Assembly (NCBI RefSeq): GCF_025822245.1
Contig: NZ_JACKTL010000073.1
Location: forward strand, 219,334-283,333
Length of the DNA: 64,000 bases
Origin: Mycolicibacterium hodleri
Lineage (GTDB): Bacteria; Actinomycetota; Actinomycetes; Mycobacteriales; Mycobacteriaceae
Reading direction: 5' to 3'
The notes beneath the pieces are model-generated. The model was given only the letters and a program-made list of their open reading frames with translations, ran no database searches and was not told where the DNA came from. This document shows positions 56,688 to 64,000 of the stretch, piece after piece. Position 1 is the stretch's first letter. Every line of letters begins with the position of its first letter. The position numbers and the translations under genes are program-made.

Positions 56688-58205
56688 GTGAACGTAGAAG
56701 TGGTCGGAAAGTTCCTGTCCACGCTGCCCGACGACGACGACCATCCGTATCGCACCGGGCCGTGGCGGCCACAGTCGACGGAGTGGGACGCCGACGACCT
56801 CACCGTCGTCGCCGGGGACCTTCCGCGCGATCTCGACGGCGTCTATTTGCGCAACACGGAGAACCCGCTGCATCCGGCGATGAAGGCCTACCACCCCTTC
56901 GACGGGGACGGCATGGTGCACGTCGTCGGATTCCGCGACGGAAAGGCGTTCTACCGCAACAGGTTCGTCCGCACCGACGGGTTCGCCGAGGAGAACGACG
57001 CCGGCGGCCCCCTGTGGCCGGGGCTCGCGGAGCCGGTTGGTCTGGCCAAGCGCGACTACGGTTGGGGTGCAAGGACGTTGATGAAGGACGCGTCGAGCAC
57101 CGACGTGATCGTGCACCGCGGCACCGCGCTTACCAGCTTCTACCAGTGCGGCGACCTGTACCGGGTCGACCCGTTCACCGGCGACACCCTCGGCAAGTCG
57201 CAGTGGAGCGGCGCGTTCCCCTTCGACTGGGGAGTCTCCGCGCACCCGAAGGTCGACGACAAGACCGGGGAGATGCTGTTCTTCAACTACTCCAAGCAGG
57301 ACCCGTTCATGCACTACGGCGTCGTCGACGCCGACGACCAACTGGTGCACTACGTCGACGTGCCGCTCCCCGGCCCGCGCCTCCCCCACGACATGGCGTT
57401 CACCGAGAACTACGCCATCCTCAACGACTTTCCGCTCTTTTGGGAGCCCGAGTACCTGGAGCGCAACGCCCACGTCGCCCGCTTTCACCGCGACATGCCG
57501 TCCCGGTTTGCCGTCATTCCGCGGCGCGGCCAGAGCTCGCAGATTCAGTGGTTCGAGGCCGACCCGACCTACGTCCTGCACTTCACCAACGCTTACGAGG
57601 ACGGCGACGAGATCGTCCTCGACGGGTTCTACCAAGGAGACCCGGAACCGAGCGACAACGGGCTCGGCGACAAGTGGCAGCGCGCCTTTCGCTTCCTCGC
57701 GCTCGACCGCATGCAGGCGCGGCTGCACCGTTGGCGGTTCAACCTGATCACCGGCGGCGTGCGCGAAGAACAGCTGTCGGACTCCATCACCGAGTTCGGC
57801 ATGATCAATCCCGGGTACGCCGGCGGGCAGTACCGCTACGCCTACGCCGCGACCGGAAAGCCCGGCTGGTTCCTCTTCGACGGCTTGGTTAAGCACGACC
57901 TGACGACCGGCGCCGAGGAACGCTTCACCTTCGCCGACGGCGTGTACGGCAGTGAGACGGCAATGGCGCCCCGCGTCGGCAGCACGAGCGAGGACGACGG
58001 CTACCTCGTCACTCTCACCACCGACATGAACGCCGACGCCTCGTACTGCCTGGTGTTCGACGCCGCCAGGGTGGCCGACGGCCCGGTGTGCACACTGGCT
58101 CTGCCGGAACGCGTTTCGAGCGGGACGCACTCGACGTGGGCGGCCGGGGCCGAGCTGCGCCGCTGGCAGCAGACCGACACCGCCGCAGAGGCGATCGGCC
58201 TGTAG
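56688..58205 (+). CDS. Carotenoid/apocarotenoid cleavage oxygenase
   Basis: The 505-residue protein is a carotenoid oxygenase with the seven-bladed propeller pattern and conserved metal-His segments (VSAHPKVDDKTGEMLFF, PGPRLPHDMAFTENYAI, YVLHFTNAYEDGDEIVLDGF, GTHSTWAAGAEL). FDGDGMVHVVGF and YLRNTENPLHP are family blocks. It cleaves a double bond of a carotenoid, apocarotenoid or stilbene-like substrate. Its stop overlaps the HxlR gene by one base. From memory it is at the position of Rv0913c. Confidence 0.9.
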   Translation: MNVEVVGKFLSTLPDDDDHPYRTGPWRPQSTEWDADDLTVVAGDLPRDLDGVYLRNTENPLHPAMKAYHPFDGDGMVHVVGFRDGKAFYRNRFVRTDGFAEENDAGGPLWPGLAEPVGLAKRDYGWGARTLMKDASSTDVIVHRGTALTSFYQCGDLYRVDPFTGDTLGKSQWSGAFPFDWGVSAHPKVDDKTGEMLFFNYSKQDPFMHYGVVDADDQLVHYVDVPLPGPRLPHDMAFTENYAILNDFPLFWEPEYLERNAHVARFHRDMPSRFAVIPRRGQSSQIQWFEADPTYVLHFTNAYEDGDEIVLDGFYQGDPEPSDNGLGDKWQRAFRFLALDRMQARLHRWRFNLITGGVREEQLSDSITEFGMINPGYAGGQYRYAYAATGKPGWFLFDGLVKHDLTTGAEERFTFADGVYGSETAMAPRVGSTSEDDGYLVTLTTDMNADASYCLVFDAARVADGPVCTLALPERVSSGTHSTWAAGAELRRWQQTDTAAEAIGL

Positions 58206-59095
58206 TGGACCCGAAGGGCGTCAACGCCGTCGGCCGGATGCTGGGCGTCCTCGGCGACGAGTGGACGCTGCTGCTCGCCCAGCAGGCGCTGCTCGGGGTG
58301 ACGCGGTACGGCGACTTCGCCGCCCGGTTGCCGATCTCGCACGCCGTGCTCGTCCGGCGGTTGACGGCGATGACGGCCGACGGACTGCTGGAGCGCACCC
58401 TCTACCAGGATCGGCCCGCACGGTACGAATACGTGCTGACCCCACGGGGCCGGTCCCTGTGGCCCGTGTTGACGGCGATCTGGGAATGGGAGCGCCGCTG
58501 GGTGCCCGATCACGCCGAGCGCCTGCCCGCCATGCATCACCTTGGTTGTGACGCCGACTTCGCGCCGCAGGTCACGTGCCGCGCCTGCGAACAGGTCGTC
58601 ACGGAGAAGGAGCTGACCGCCTCGTGGGGTCCGAGCGGGTCGTGGCCGCGGTCCATGCCGGCCGAGTCGACGCGCCGCCGGTCGGCGGCCCAGGCGGCCG
58701 GGCGGCCTGGCCTGTTTCCCGAGACCATGAACATCCTCGGCAACCGGTGGGCGTTCGCCCTGCTAGTCGCCGCCTTCGTCGGCACCACCCGGTTCAACGA
58801 CTTCGCGGGGCAACTCGGCGCTCCCCCGGGTTCGCTGACCGACCGGTTGCAGATCCTCACCGCCAGTGGCGTTCTCGACGCCACCGACGGCCGCTACCAG
58901 CTGACCGAGAAGGGTCGGGCGACCTTTCCCATTCTGATCACCGCCCTGCAATGGGCGCAGCGCTGGTTCGCCGCACCGGAGGGTCCGGCCGTGCTTCTGC
59001 GCCACGAGTCCTGCGGCGGGGCATTCGACGCCGTGCTCGCCTGCGACCAGTGCGCCGGGGCTCTCCGCGGAGCGGACGTGGCGGACCGGCGATGA
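58205..59095 (+). CDS. Tandem HxlR-type transcriptional regulator
   Basis: The 296-residue product contains two HxlR winged-helix domains: residues about 10-110 (LGVLGDEWTLLLAQQAL, RYGDFAARLPISHAVLVRRL) and about 175-270 (ILGNRWAFALLVAAFVGTTR, FNDFAGQLGAPPGSLTDRLQ). Each is followed by a small segment with CxxC (TCRACEQV and ACDQCAG), so zinc binding is possible. HxlR proteins usually have one domain and dimerise; here one chain could act as a dimer. It is co-transcribed with the oxygenase. Confidence 0.83.
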   Translation: MDPKGVNAVGRMLGVLGDEWTLLLAQQALLGVTRYGDFAARLPISHAVLVRRLTAMTADGLLERTLYQDRPARYEYVLTPRGRSLWPVLTAIWEWERRWVPDHAERLPAMHHLGCDADFAPQVTCRACEQVVTEKELTASWGPSGSWPRSMPAESTRRRSAAQAAGRPGLFPETMNILGNRWAFALLVAAFVGTTRFNDFAGQLGAPPGSLTDRLQILTASGVLDATDGRYQLTEKGRATFPILITALQWAQRWFAAPEGPAVLLRHESCGGAFDAVLACDQCAGALRGADVADRR

Positions 59096-59161
59096 ACGCG
59101 GCCTGAGACCGATGTCGTTGTGGCACTCCAACACTGGCGGAAAAATTCTTGCAGAAAGTGC

Positions 59162-59188
59162 TTGGCACTCTCCGGCCGAGAGTGCTAA
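59162..59188. promoter_or_regulatory. CIRCE-type HrcA operator before Hsp20
   Basis: TTGGCACTC, nine bases, GAGTGCTAA: this matches the CIRCE consensus TTAGCACTC-N9-GAGTGCTAA with one change. It lies 72 bases before the Hsp20 GTG. HrcA should therefore repress this gene and release it on heat shock. Confidence 0.85.
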
Positions 59189-59260
59189 TTTTGGAGATGC
59201 ACAGTGATTGACAGCCCGCCGAGGTGGCGGGCATCGAGTAGACGAGGGAGGTGGATTGCT

Positions 59261-59710
59261 GTGCTTCGTTTTGATCCGTTCGGTGACCTCGACCTGTTGA
59301 CCCGCGGTCTGCTCAACGGCCAGTCCGGATCGAATCGCAGTCCTCGGTTCATGCCGATGGACCTCTGCAAGGTCGACGACCACTACCTGCTGACAGCCGA
59401 CTTGCCGGGTGTCGACCCGGGATCGGTGGACATCGACGTCGACGGCGGCACGCTGACGATCTCGGCGCATCGGACCGCGCGCAGCGAGGACTCCGTCCAG
59501 TGGCTGACCAACGAGAGGTTCTTCGGCACCTACCGCAGGCAGCTGTCCCTGGGCGACGGCGTCGACGCCTCGGCGATCAGCGCGACCTACGAGAACGGCG
59601 TGCTGAACGTGACCATTCCCATTGCGGAGAGGGCGAAGCCGCGCAAGGTGCAGATCGCCCACGGCGGACAGCAGACGTCCATCGAGGCGAACACCGTCGA
59701 CGCAGGGTAG
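59261..59710 (+). CDS. Hsp20-family small heat-shock protein
   Basis: The 149-residue product starts at GTG 59261 (LRFDPFGDLDLLTRGLL) after GAGGGAGG. The alpha-crystallin domain runs from about 40 to 135 (PMDLCKVDDHYLLTADLPGV; FGTYRRQLSLGDGVDASAIS; YENGVLNVTIPIAE). It is an ATP-independent holdase. The near-perfect CIRCE site upstream places it under HrcA, unlike hspX-type genes that respond to DosR. Confidence 0.92.
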   Translation: MLRFDPFGDLDLLTRGLLNGQSGSNRSPRFMPMDLCKVDDHYLLTADLPGVDPGSVDIDVDGGTLTISAHRTARSEDSVQWLTNERFFGTYRRQLSLGDGVDASAISATYENGVLNVTIPIAERAKPRKVQIAHGGQQTSIEANTVDAG

Positions 59711-59750
59711 CGGCCCGACGTGGGACCGGTGCCGGCGCCCCGCGGCGCCG

Positions 59751-60335
59751 TCACCGGTCCAGTCGGAACCGGAGATTGTTGCGCACCGACGGCCACTCGC
59801 CGTCCAGAATCGAGTAAACCACCGTGTCCCGCCGGGAGCCGTCGGGCAGCAGCTGGTGACTGCGCAGGATGCCGTCACGCTTCGCGCCCAACCGCTCGAT
59901 GGCGGCACGGCTGGTCGAGTTGAAGAAATGCGTGCGGAATTCGACTGCGACGCAACCCAATTGCTCGAACGCGTGCCCAAGCAACAGGAGCTTGGACTCG
60001 GTGTTGACGCCGGACCGTCGCACGTCCTGGCGGTACCAGGTGTACCCGATCTCCAGTCGGCGGTTGGGTGCGTCGACGTTGCAGTAGCTCGACGACCCGA
60101 CCACCTCACCGCCCAGCGCGCGCACGACGAACGTCAGGCCGGTGTCGGGGTGTTGTACCGCCAGCCGGCCGTCGATCCACTCCTGGGCGGTGTCGGGCGT
60201 CGGAGCGCTGGTGAACCACAGGGGCCGAACGTCGGCCGCGGCCGCGACGATCTCGGGCGCGTGCGCCGGGGTCAGGGGCTCCAGGCTGACCCAGCGATCC
60301 CCGGTGAGGCGGACGGGTTCGACGAAACCGGTCAT
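59751..60335 (-). CDS. GNAT N-acetyltransferase (RimJ/RimL type)
   Basis: The 194-residue product starts at ATG 60335 (MTGFVEPVRLTGDRWVSLEP). The GNAT core shows LTFVVRALGGEVVGSSSYCN, LEIGYTWYRQDVRRSGVNTE and LGCVAVEFRTHFFNSTSRAA; the RimJ/L-like position has DVRRSGVN where RxxGxG/A is usual, so acetyl-CoA binding is somewhat modified. The start overlaps the stop of the membrane-protein gene, so the two are coupled. Substrate unknown. Confidence 0.83.
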   Translation of the reverse strand: MTGFVEPVRLTGDRWVSLEPLTPAHAPEIVAAAADVRPLWFTSAPTPDTAQEWIDGRLAVQHPDTGLTFVVRALGGEVVGSSSYCNVDAPNRRLEIGYTWYRQDVRRSGVNTESKLLLLGHAFEQLGCVAVEFRTHFFNSTSRAAIERLGAKRDGILRSHQLLPDGSRRDTVVYSILDGEWPSVRNNLRFRLDR

Positions 60336-60766
60336 CGAGTGCGTCCCATCTCGGCCCACGCCGCCACCATGGCGAACACCGACAGGACCGCAGCCGCGGC
60401 GACGGCACCACCCCCGACGTAGAGACCGTAGCCCGCGGCGATCGGGTTGCCGACGTACAGTCGGTAGTACCACAGCACCAGCACTGCCAGGATTACCGAA
60501 ATGCCAAGGGCGGCAGTGGAAGCAATCTTGGGGCGCAGGCTCCTGGCCGACATGGCCGCAGCCACGATCAACACCGAACTCAGCACCACGATCAGCTGGC
60601 CGACGCCGAACCCGTTAGGTGGCACGCCGATCACGCCGTACTTTCCGCCGATCGCATTCGCGCGGCCCCCGCCGTCGGCATTGGTGACCAACCACGGCAG
60701 CCACGCGCTGACCAGGAGCACCGCCGAGCAGAACACGACGAACCATCCCGGACGCAGGCGAGCCAT
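60332..60766 (-). CDS. Small four-helix membrane protein
   Basis: The 144-residue product MARLRPGWFVVFCSAVLLVS has four predicted membrane helices: residues about 8-28, 55-75, 84-104 and 115-138. There are no catalytic motifs. I do not recognise the family. It shares an operon with the GNAT gene (ATGA overlap) and is divergent from the DUF985 gene with a 48-bp gap containing two facing -10 elements. Confidence 0.72.
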   Translation of the reverse strand: MARLRPGWFVVFCSAVLLVSAWLPWLVTNADGGGRANAIGGKYGVIGVPPNGFGVGQLIVVLSSVLIVAAAMSARSLRPKIASTAALGISVILAVLVLWYYRLYVGNPIAAGYGLYVGGGAVAAAAVLSVFAMVAAWAEMGRTR

Positions 60767-60772
60767 GGGACG

Positions 60773-60808
60773 AGCGTATCGGGTCGGCCACCCGCCGCGA
60801 CGTAGGCT
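60773..60808. promoter_or_regulatory. Facing leaderless -10 elements of a divergent gene pair
   Basis: TACGCT on the minus strand (60773-60778) ends 6 bases before the 60766 ATG, and TAGGCT on the plus strand (60803-60808) ends 6 bases before the 60815 ATG. Only 24 bases separate them, so the -35 regions overlap and the two promoters must share or compete for polymerase. Confidence 0.5.
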
Positions 60809-60814
60809 GACGGC

Positions 60815-61261
60815 ATGAGCGAACTCCCCGAGTGGGCCGGGAAACTCGACCTGGCGCCGCACCCCGAGGGAGGCTGGTATCGGGAGACCTGGCGCAGCAA
60901 CCTGACCTTGGGGCAGCCCGCCCTGCCGCCGGAGTACGCCGGCCCCCGAAGCGCCGGAACCGCCATCCTGTTCCTCCTGATGCCCGGACAGCAGTCGGCG
61001 TGGCACACCGTGCGCAGCGCCGAGTTGTGGTTCCACCACCGCGGCAGCCCGCTGCTCCTGGAGATCGGGGCCGAACGGGACGGCGCGACAACGCATCTGC
61101 TCGGCGGCGACGTCGCCGCGGGCGAACATCCACAAGTCCTGGTGCCGCCCGGACACTGGCAGCGGGCGGTACCCCGCGACGCCGAACCCACGCTGGTCAG
61201 CTGCGTCGTCGTGCCCGGTTTCGACTTCGCCGACTTCGCGCTGGGCCCGCCTACCGACTGA
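60815..61261 (+). CDS. DUF985-family cupin protein
   Basis: The 148-residue cupin has the DUF985 signature HPEGGWYRETWRS, then SAGTAILFLLMPGQQSAWHT and AELWFHHRGSPLLLEI. Metal ligands would come from His in SAWHTV and WFHH. Function unknown; some relatives are sugar epimerase-like. It overlaps the convergent BKACE gene by 11 bases. Confidence 0.83.
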   Translation: MSELPEWAGKLDLAPHPEGGWYRETWRSNLTLGQPALPPEYAGPRSAGTAILFLLMPGQQSAWHTVRSAELWFHHRGSPLLLEIGAERDGATTHLLGGDVAAGEHPQVLVPPGHWQRAVPRDAEPTLVSCVVVPGFDFADFALGPPTD

Positions 61262-61976
61262 GCAGCTCGACCGCCGCCGACACCAGCGCCGCGTTGTCGG
61301 GGGTGACGGAGCCGTCGGGCAGCTTGAGGGTGTCCTCCATGCCGATCCGCGTCTGCACGCCGCAGACGCCGGCGTGTTCGAGCAGTGGCCAGCAGCTGTC
61401 GTCGAGGCCGTGCAACAGCACCGGTGCGGGCGAGTTGGCCGCGGCGATCCTCTCGAGCATCGCGTCCGCGACGGCGACGTCCTCGTGGCCCTGGAGCTCG
61501 ATCATCACCCGCATGCAGTGCTGCACCATCTTCGACTCCGCCCACGACGCGGCCGCCTCGAGGTGGAACAGCCCGATCTCGACGCCGAGGCCCTTGCCGA
61601 GCAGGACGTCGGCGAGCTCCGGCGAACCGGGCTCGTGCCAGTTCAGCGACGCGAAGTCGGGCAGGACTGTCCAGGCCTCCACTGCCCGGCGCCGCGCGTC
61701 GGGGTCGGGCAGCGCCCAGAACCCGGTGGTCACGCCGAGCGGCAGCCCGGGGACGGCGGCTCGGACGGCGGTCACCGCGGCGGCGACCACGTCGGGTTCG
61801 AGGGAGTCCTTCCCGTCCGGCGTCTTGGGGTGCATGTGCACGGCCTGGGCGCCAGCCTCGTGGGCCGCGACCGCCGCGGCGGCCAACTGCTCGGGGGTGA
61901 CGGGCAGGTTCGGGTGCTGATCGGGGGTGCGGGCACCGTTGATGCAGGCCTTGACGTAGATCTTCGCGTTGGGCAT
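61251..61976 (-). CDS. BKACE-family beta-keto acid cleavage enzyme-like protein
   Basis: The 241-residue TIM-barrel protein belongs to the DUF849/BKACE family, in which a zinc enzyme condenses beta-keto acids with acetyl-CoA. IKACINGART-type (here VKACINGARTPDQHPNLP) opens the barrel, AVHMHPKTPDGKDSLEP carries the metal His pair, and SLNWHEPGSPE and VLLHGLDDS follow. It is shorter than typical members (about 270-310). Substrate unknown. It is divergent from the channel gene. Confidence 0.82.
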   Translation of the reverse strand: MPNAKIYVKACINGARTPDQHPNLPVTPEQLAAAAVAAHEAGAQAVHMHPKTPDGKDSLEPDVVAAAVTAVRAAVPGLPLGVTTGFWALPDPDARRRAVEAWTVLPDFASLNWHEPGSPELADVLLGKGLGVEIGLFHLEAAASWAESKMVQHCMRVMIELQGHEDVAVADAMLERIAAANSPAPVLLHGLDDSCWPLLEHAGVCGVQTRIGMEDTLKLPDGSVTPDNAALVSAAVELLSR

Positions 61977-62014
61977 GGGTCCATCTTCGCCCTTCGCCCT
62001 CGGACTTTCCGAAG

Positions 62015-62020
62015 TACCGT
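62015..62020 (+). promoter_or_regulatory. Leaderless -10 element for the potassium channel gene
   Basis: TACCGT fits TANNNT and ends 6 bases before the ATG at 62027. No ribosome-binding site is present in CTCCTC. Confidence 0.45.
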
Positions 62021-62026
62021 CTCCTC

Positions 62027-63739
62027 ATGGAGGGGCACATCATCGTCTGTGGCGACGATCCGCTGGGGTTGCGGATCATCGAACAGCTCCGCAGCGCCGG
62101 TCGGGAGATCGCGATCGTGCAGTCCTCCGACGAACTGGTCGACGCCGGCATCGCCGATGCGGCCGCGTTGATCTGTGCAGCCGACGACGACGCCCTCAAC
62201 CTCGAAATCGCTCTACTGGCAAGACAGTTCAATTCCGCCGTGCGAGTCGTGGCACGTCTGGCCAACGAAGTCCTCCGGGAGGCCGTCGCCATCGGGAACG
62301 GCCCCGGCGCCATCCTGGACGTCGCCGACGTGGCGGCGCCGTCGGTCGTCGAGGCGTGCTTGTCGCGCACCACCCACTCGATCACCGTCGCCGGCGTCGA
62401 GTTCGTCGTCTCCGGCACCACGGCGCCACGTGCCGCGACGTTGCGGGAGATCTTCGGCGACCTGGCTCCGGTCGCCGTGGTGCGGGGTGACCGGTCTCCC
62501 CATCCGGGGACGGTGGTGCCGTGCCCTGGCCGAGACGAGCACGTCGAGCCAGGCGACTGGACGGCGATGATCGGCACGGCCGACGACCTCGCCGCACAGG
62601 GCATCGCCGTGACCGCGGCCCGCAACGCGGACTCCCCCGCGCGTCGGTCACCCTGGAAGCCGCTGACCGACGCGGTACGTGCGTTCCGCGAGGACGTCAA
62701 CCCGAACTTCTTCAAGGCCCTGGCCGTGTCGATGACCCTGCTCCTCGGCGCCACGGCGCTGTTGCGCTTCGCCTACCACCGTCCCGGCATGAGCATCGTC
62801 GACGCGCTGTACTTCTCCACCGAGACCATCGCGACGGTCGGCTACGGCGACTTCAGTTTCGTCGACCAGCCCACCTGGTTGCGCTTGTTCGGCATCGCGC
62901 TGATGTTCGCGGGCGTCACGACCACTGCCGTGTTGATGGCGTTCGTCGCCGATCTGCTGCTGTCCCGCCGCATCGCGCAGAACGCCGGTCGACGCAAGGT
63001 ACGCGACCTGACCGACCACATCGTCGTCGTCGGGCTCGGCTCGTTCGGCATTCGGGTGGTGGCCGACCTGAAGGCCGCCGGGCACGACGTCGTGGTCGTC
63101 GAACGCAGCCGCGACAACCGGTACCTCTCCTCGGCGGCGCAGCTCGACGTGCCGGTCATCTTCGGCGACGCCACGTTGGCGCAGACGCTCGACTCCGCCC
63201 GCATCGACGACGCCGTCGCGGTGGCGGTACTCACCCAAGACGACATGGTGAACATCGAGACGGGCATCGTGCTTCGCGAACGACTCGGCCAGCGGTGGCT
63301 CAGATCGGCCGGGCAGCCGGGCGTTCCGGTCGTGCTGCGGATCTACGACAGGACGCTGGGAAGTGCCGTCGCCCAACGCTTCGGCTTCGAAAACGTGCGG
63401 TCGACGGTGGAGCTCGCGGCACCGTGGTTCATCGGCACCGCGATGGGACTGGAGGTGCTCGGCACGTTCTCGGTGGGCCAGCAGTCGTTCATGGTCGGCG
63501 GCGTCGAGGTCGAGCCGGGCAGCAGACTCGACGGACTGCGGATGGCCGACATGTCGACCCAGACGCGCGTGATCGCCATCTCGCGCGGTCCGGGCGACGT
63601 CCAATTACACCCTCGCCGGGACACCCGGCTGAGCGCCGGAGACACGGCCTACCTCGTGGGCCCACACCGCGAACTGCTGGAGACGCTGCACGACGGGCAG
63701 TCCGATTCGGCGGCGACGGTCACGCGAAGACGGACTTGA
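62027..63739 (+). CDS. Two-pore-helix potassium channel with flanking RCK domains
   Basis: The 570-residue protein has an N-terminal RCK/TrkA-N Rossmann domain (HIIVCGDDPLGLRIIEQL, about 1-120), a hinge, a two-helix channel with a single selectivity filter TVGYGDF (about 275), then a second RCK domain (HIVVVGLGSFGIRVVADLKA) and an RCK_C end (EPGSRLDGLRMADMSTQTRV). The membrane part is therefore inserted between two cytosolic gating modules. One filter per chain implies a tetramer. It overlaps the convergent SRPBCC gene by 20 bases. Confidence 0.88.
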   Translation: MEGHIIVCGDDPLGLRIIEQLRSAGREIAIVQSSDELVDAGIADAAALICAADDDALNLEIALLARQFNSAVRVVARLANEVLREAVAIGNGPGAILDVADVAAPSVVEACLSRTTHSITVAGVEFVVSGTTAPRAATLREIFGDLAPVAVVRGDRSPHPGTVVPCPGRDEHVEPGDWTAMIGTADDLAAQGIAVTAARNADSPARRSPWKPLTDAVRAFREDVNPNFFKALAVSMTLLLGATALLRFAYHRPGMSIVDALYFSTETIATVGYGDFSFVDQPTWLRLFGIALMFAGVTTTAVLMAFVADLLLSRRIAQNAGRRKVRDLTDHIVVVGLGSFGIRVVADLKAAGHDVVVVERSRDNRYLSSAAQLDVPVIFGDATLAQTLDSARIDDAVAVAVLTQDDMVNIETGIVLRERLGQRWLRSAGQPGVPVVLRIYDRTLGSAVAQRFGFENVRSTVELAAPWFIGTAMGLEVLGTFSVGQQSFMVGGVEVEPGSRLDGLRMADMSTQTRVIAISRGPGDVQLHPRRDTRLSAGDTAYLVGPHRELLETLHDGQSDSAATVTRRRT

Positions 63740-64000
63740 ACTTGTCCAGCGACTCGCGGATGTCACTCTTCAGCGAGCCCGCGACGATCATCCCGATCGG
63801 ACCGAACAACGCCGGGCCGCCCAGATGCACGTCGAAGGTCACCGTGGAGTTCGTCGCGTCCTCGTCGGCCGGCTTGACCCTGCCGATCAGCTTGACCTTG
63901 ACGCCCCCCTTGCCGTCGCCGTCGAGGGTGAGCGACTGCGGCGGCTTGTAGCTGACGATGGTCCACCGGACCAGGTTCATCATCCCCTTGACCTCTACGA
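63720..64000 (-). CDS. SRPBCC-family protein, 3' part only
   Basis: The frame is open to the right edge; the visible C-terminal part (VEVKGMMNLVRWTIVSYKPP, then SLTLDGDGKGGVKVKLIGRV and GPIGMIVAGSLKSDIRESLD) has the SRPBCC/polyketide-cyclase-like pattern with the long C-terminal helix. The internal ATG at 63983 is not the true start, because coding sequence continues upstream of it to the edge. Ligand unknown. Confidence 0.8.
   Translation of the reverse strand, partial: VEVKGMMNLVRWTIVSYKPPQSLTLDGDGKGGVKVKLIGRVKPADEDATNSTVTFDVHLGGPALFGPIGMIVAGSLKSDIRESLDKFKSVFA

Overview
The window comes from a high-GC actinobacterium, almost certainly a rapidly growing Mycobacterium (Mycolicibacterium). 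The evidence is glycine-rich PGRS-type proteins, a cutinase-family secreted esterase, a DUF1942/MPT63-type exported protein, a haemophore-like protein, F420-type luciferase-like oxidoreductases, a three-domain LigD with Ku, a SigK/RskA pair, frequent GTG starts and many apparently leaderless genes. From memory, several stretches follow the M. tuberculosis Rv0913c-Rv0938 neighbourhood (carotenoid oxygenase, thiolase, DUF1778/GNAT pair, mntH, SDR plus reductase, ku, ligD), with large insertions. No database search was possible, so all family names rest on motifs and recall.

Layout. 1-15 kb: the tail of a PGRS protein, purU, a cutinase, a hydrolase/TetR pair with a 23-bp palindrome, rnhA, VOC proteins, an enoyl-reductase-like gene, LysR and AraC regulators, two small NTF2-like/IMPase-like groups, an ABM/SnoaL/LLM operon, and ligD. 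15-25 kb: a polyol utilisation locus (DUF4032, ATPase, two permeases, lipoprotein, SorC regulator, and divergent mannitol dehydrogenase and PfkB kinase) lies between ligD and ku. 25-36 kb: a haemophore, three small exported proteins of one family, a LacI-controlled ribose-type ABC operon ending in rbsD, a KstR-type operator on the rbsD stop codon driving an SDR/reductase pair, mntH, and a cyclotransferase/poly-gamma-glutamate hydrolase fusion. 36-44 kb: a STAS protein, an amidohydrolase/permease operon, a compact DUF1365-sigK-rskA locus with a SigK-like promoter, a YbdK-type ligase, an LLM oxidoreductase and CsbD.

44.4-51.5 kb is a mobile-element scar. An intact tRNA-Arg(CCU) is followed by two further copies of its 3' half (38 bp each), giving two tandem island remnants. 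They hold a collapsed integrase/MobF-relaxase junction, a PGRS-like gene, a leaderless DUF1778/GNAT toxin-antitoxin pair, a truncated chloramphenicol-phosphotransferase-like kinase, a non-haem chloroperoxidase-type hydrolase, HTH remnants and a second integrase tail. This is the most distinctive part of the window.

51.5-64 kb: the DUF1942 protein, a thiolase-like/DUF35 pair and its TetR regulator, a GAF-ANTAR protein, a thiolase/carotenoid oxygenase/tandem-HxlR operon, an Hsp20 gene with a near-perfect CIRCE operator, a GNAT/membrane pair, a DUF985 cupin, a BKACE-family enzyme, an RCK-gated potassium channel and the 3' part of an SRPBCC gene cut by the window edge.
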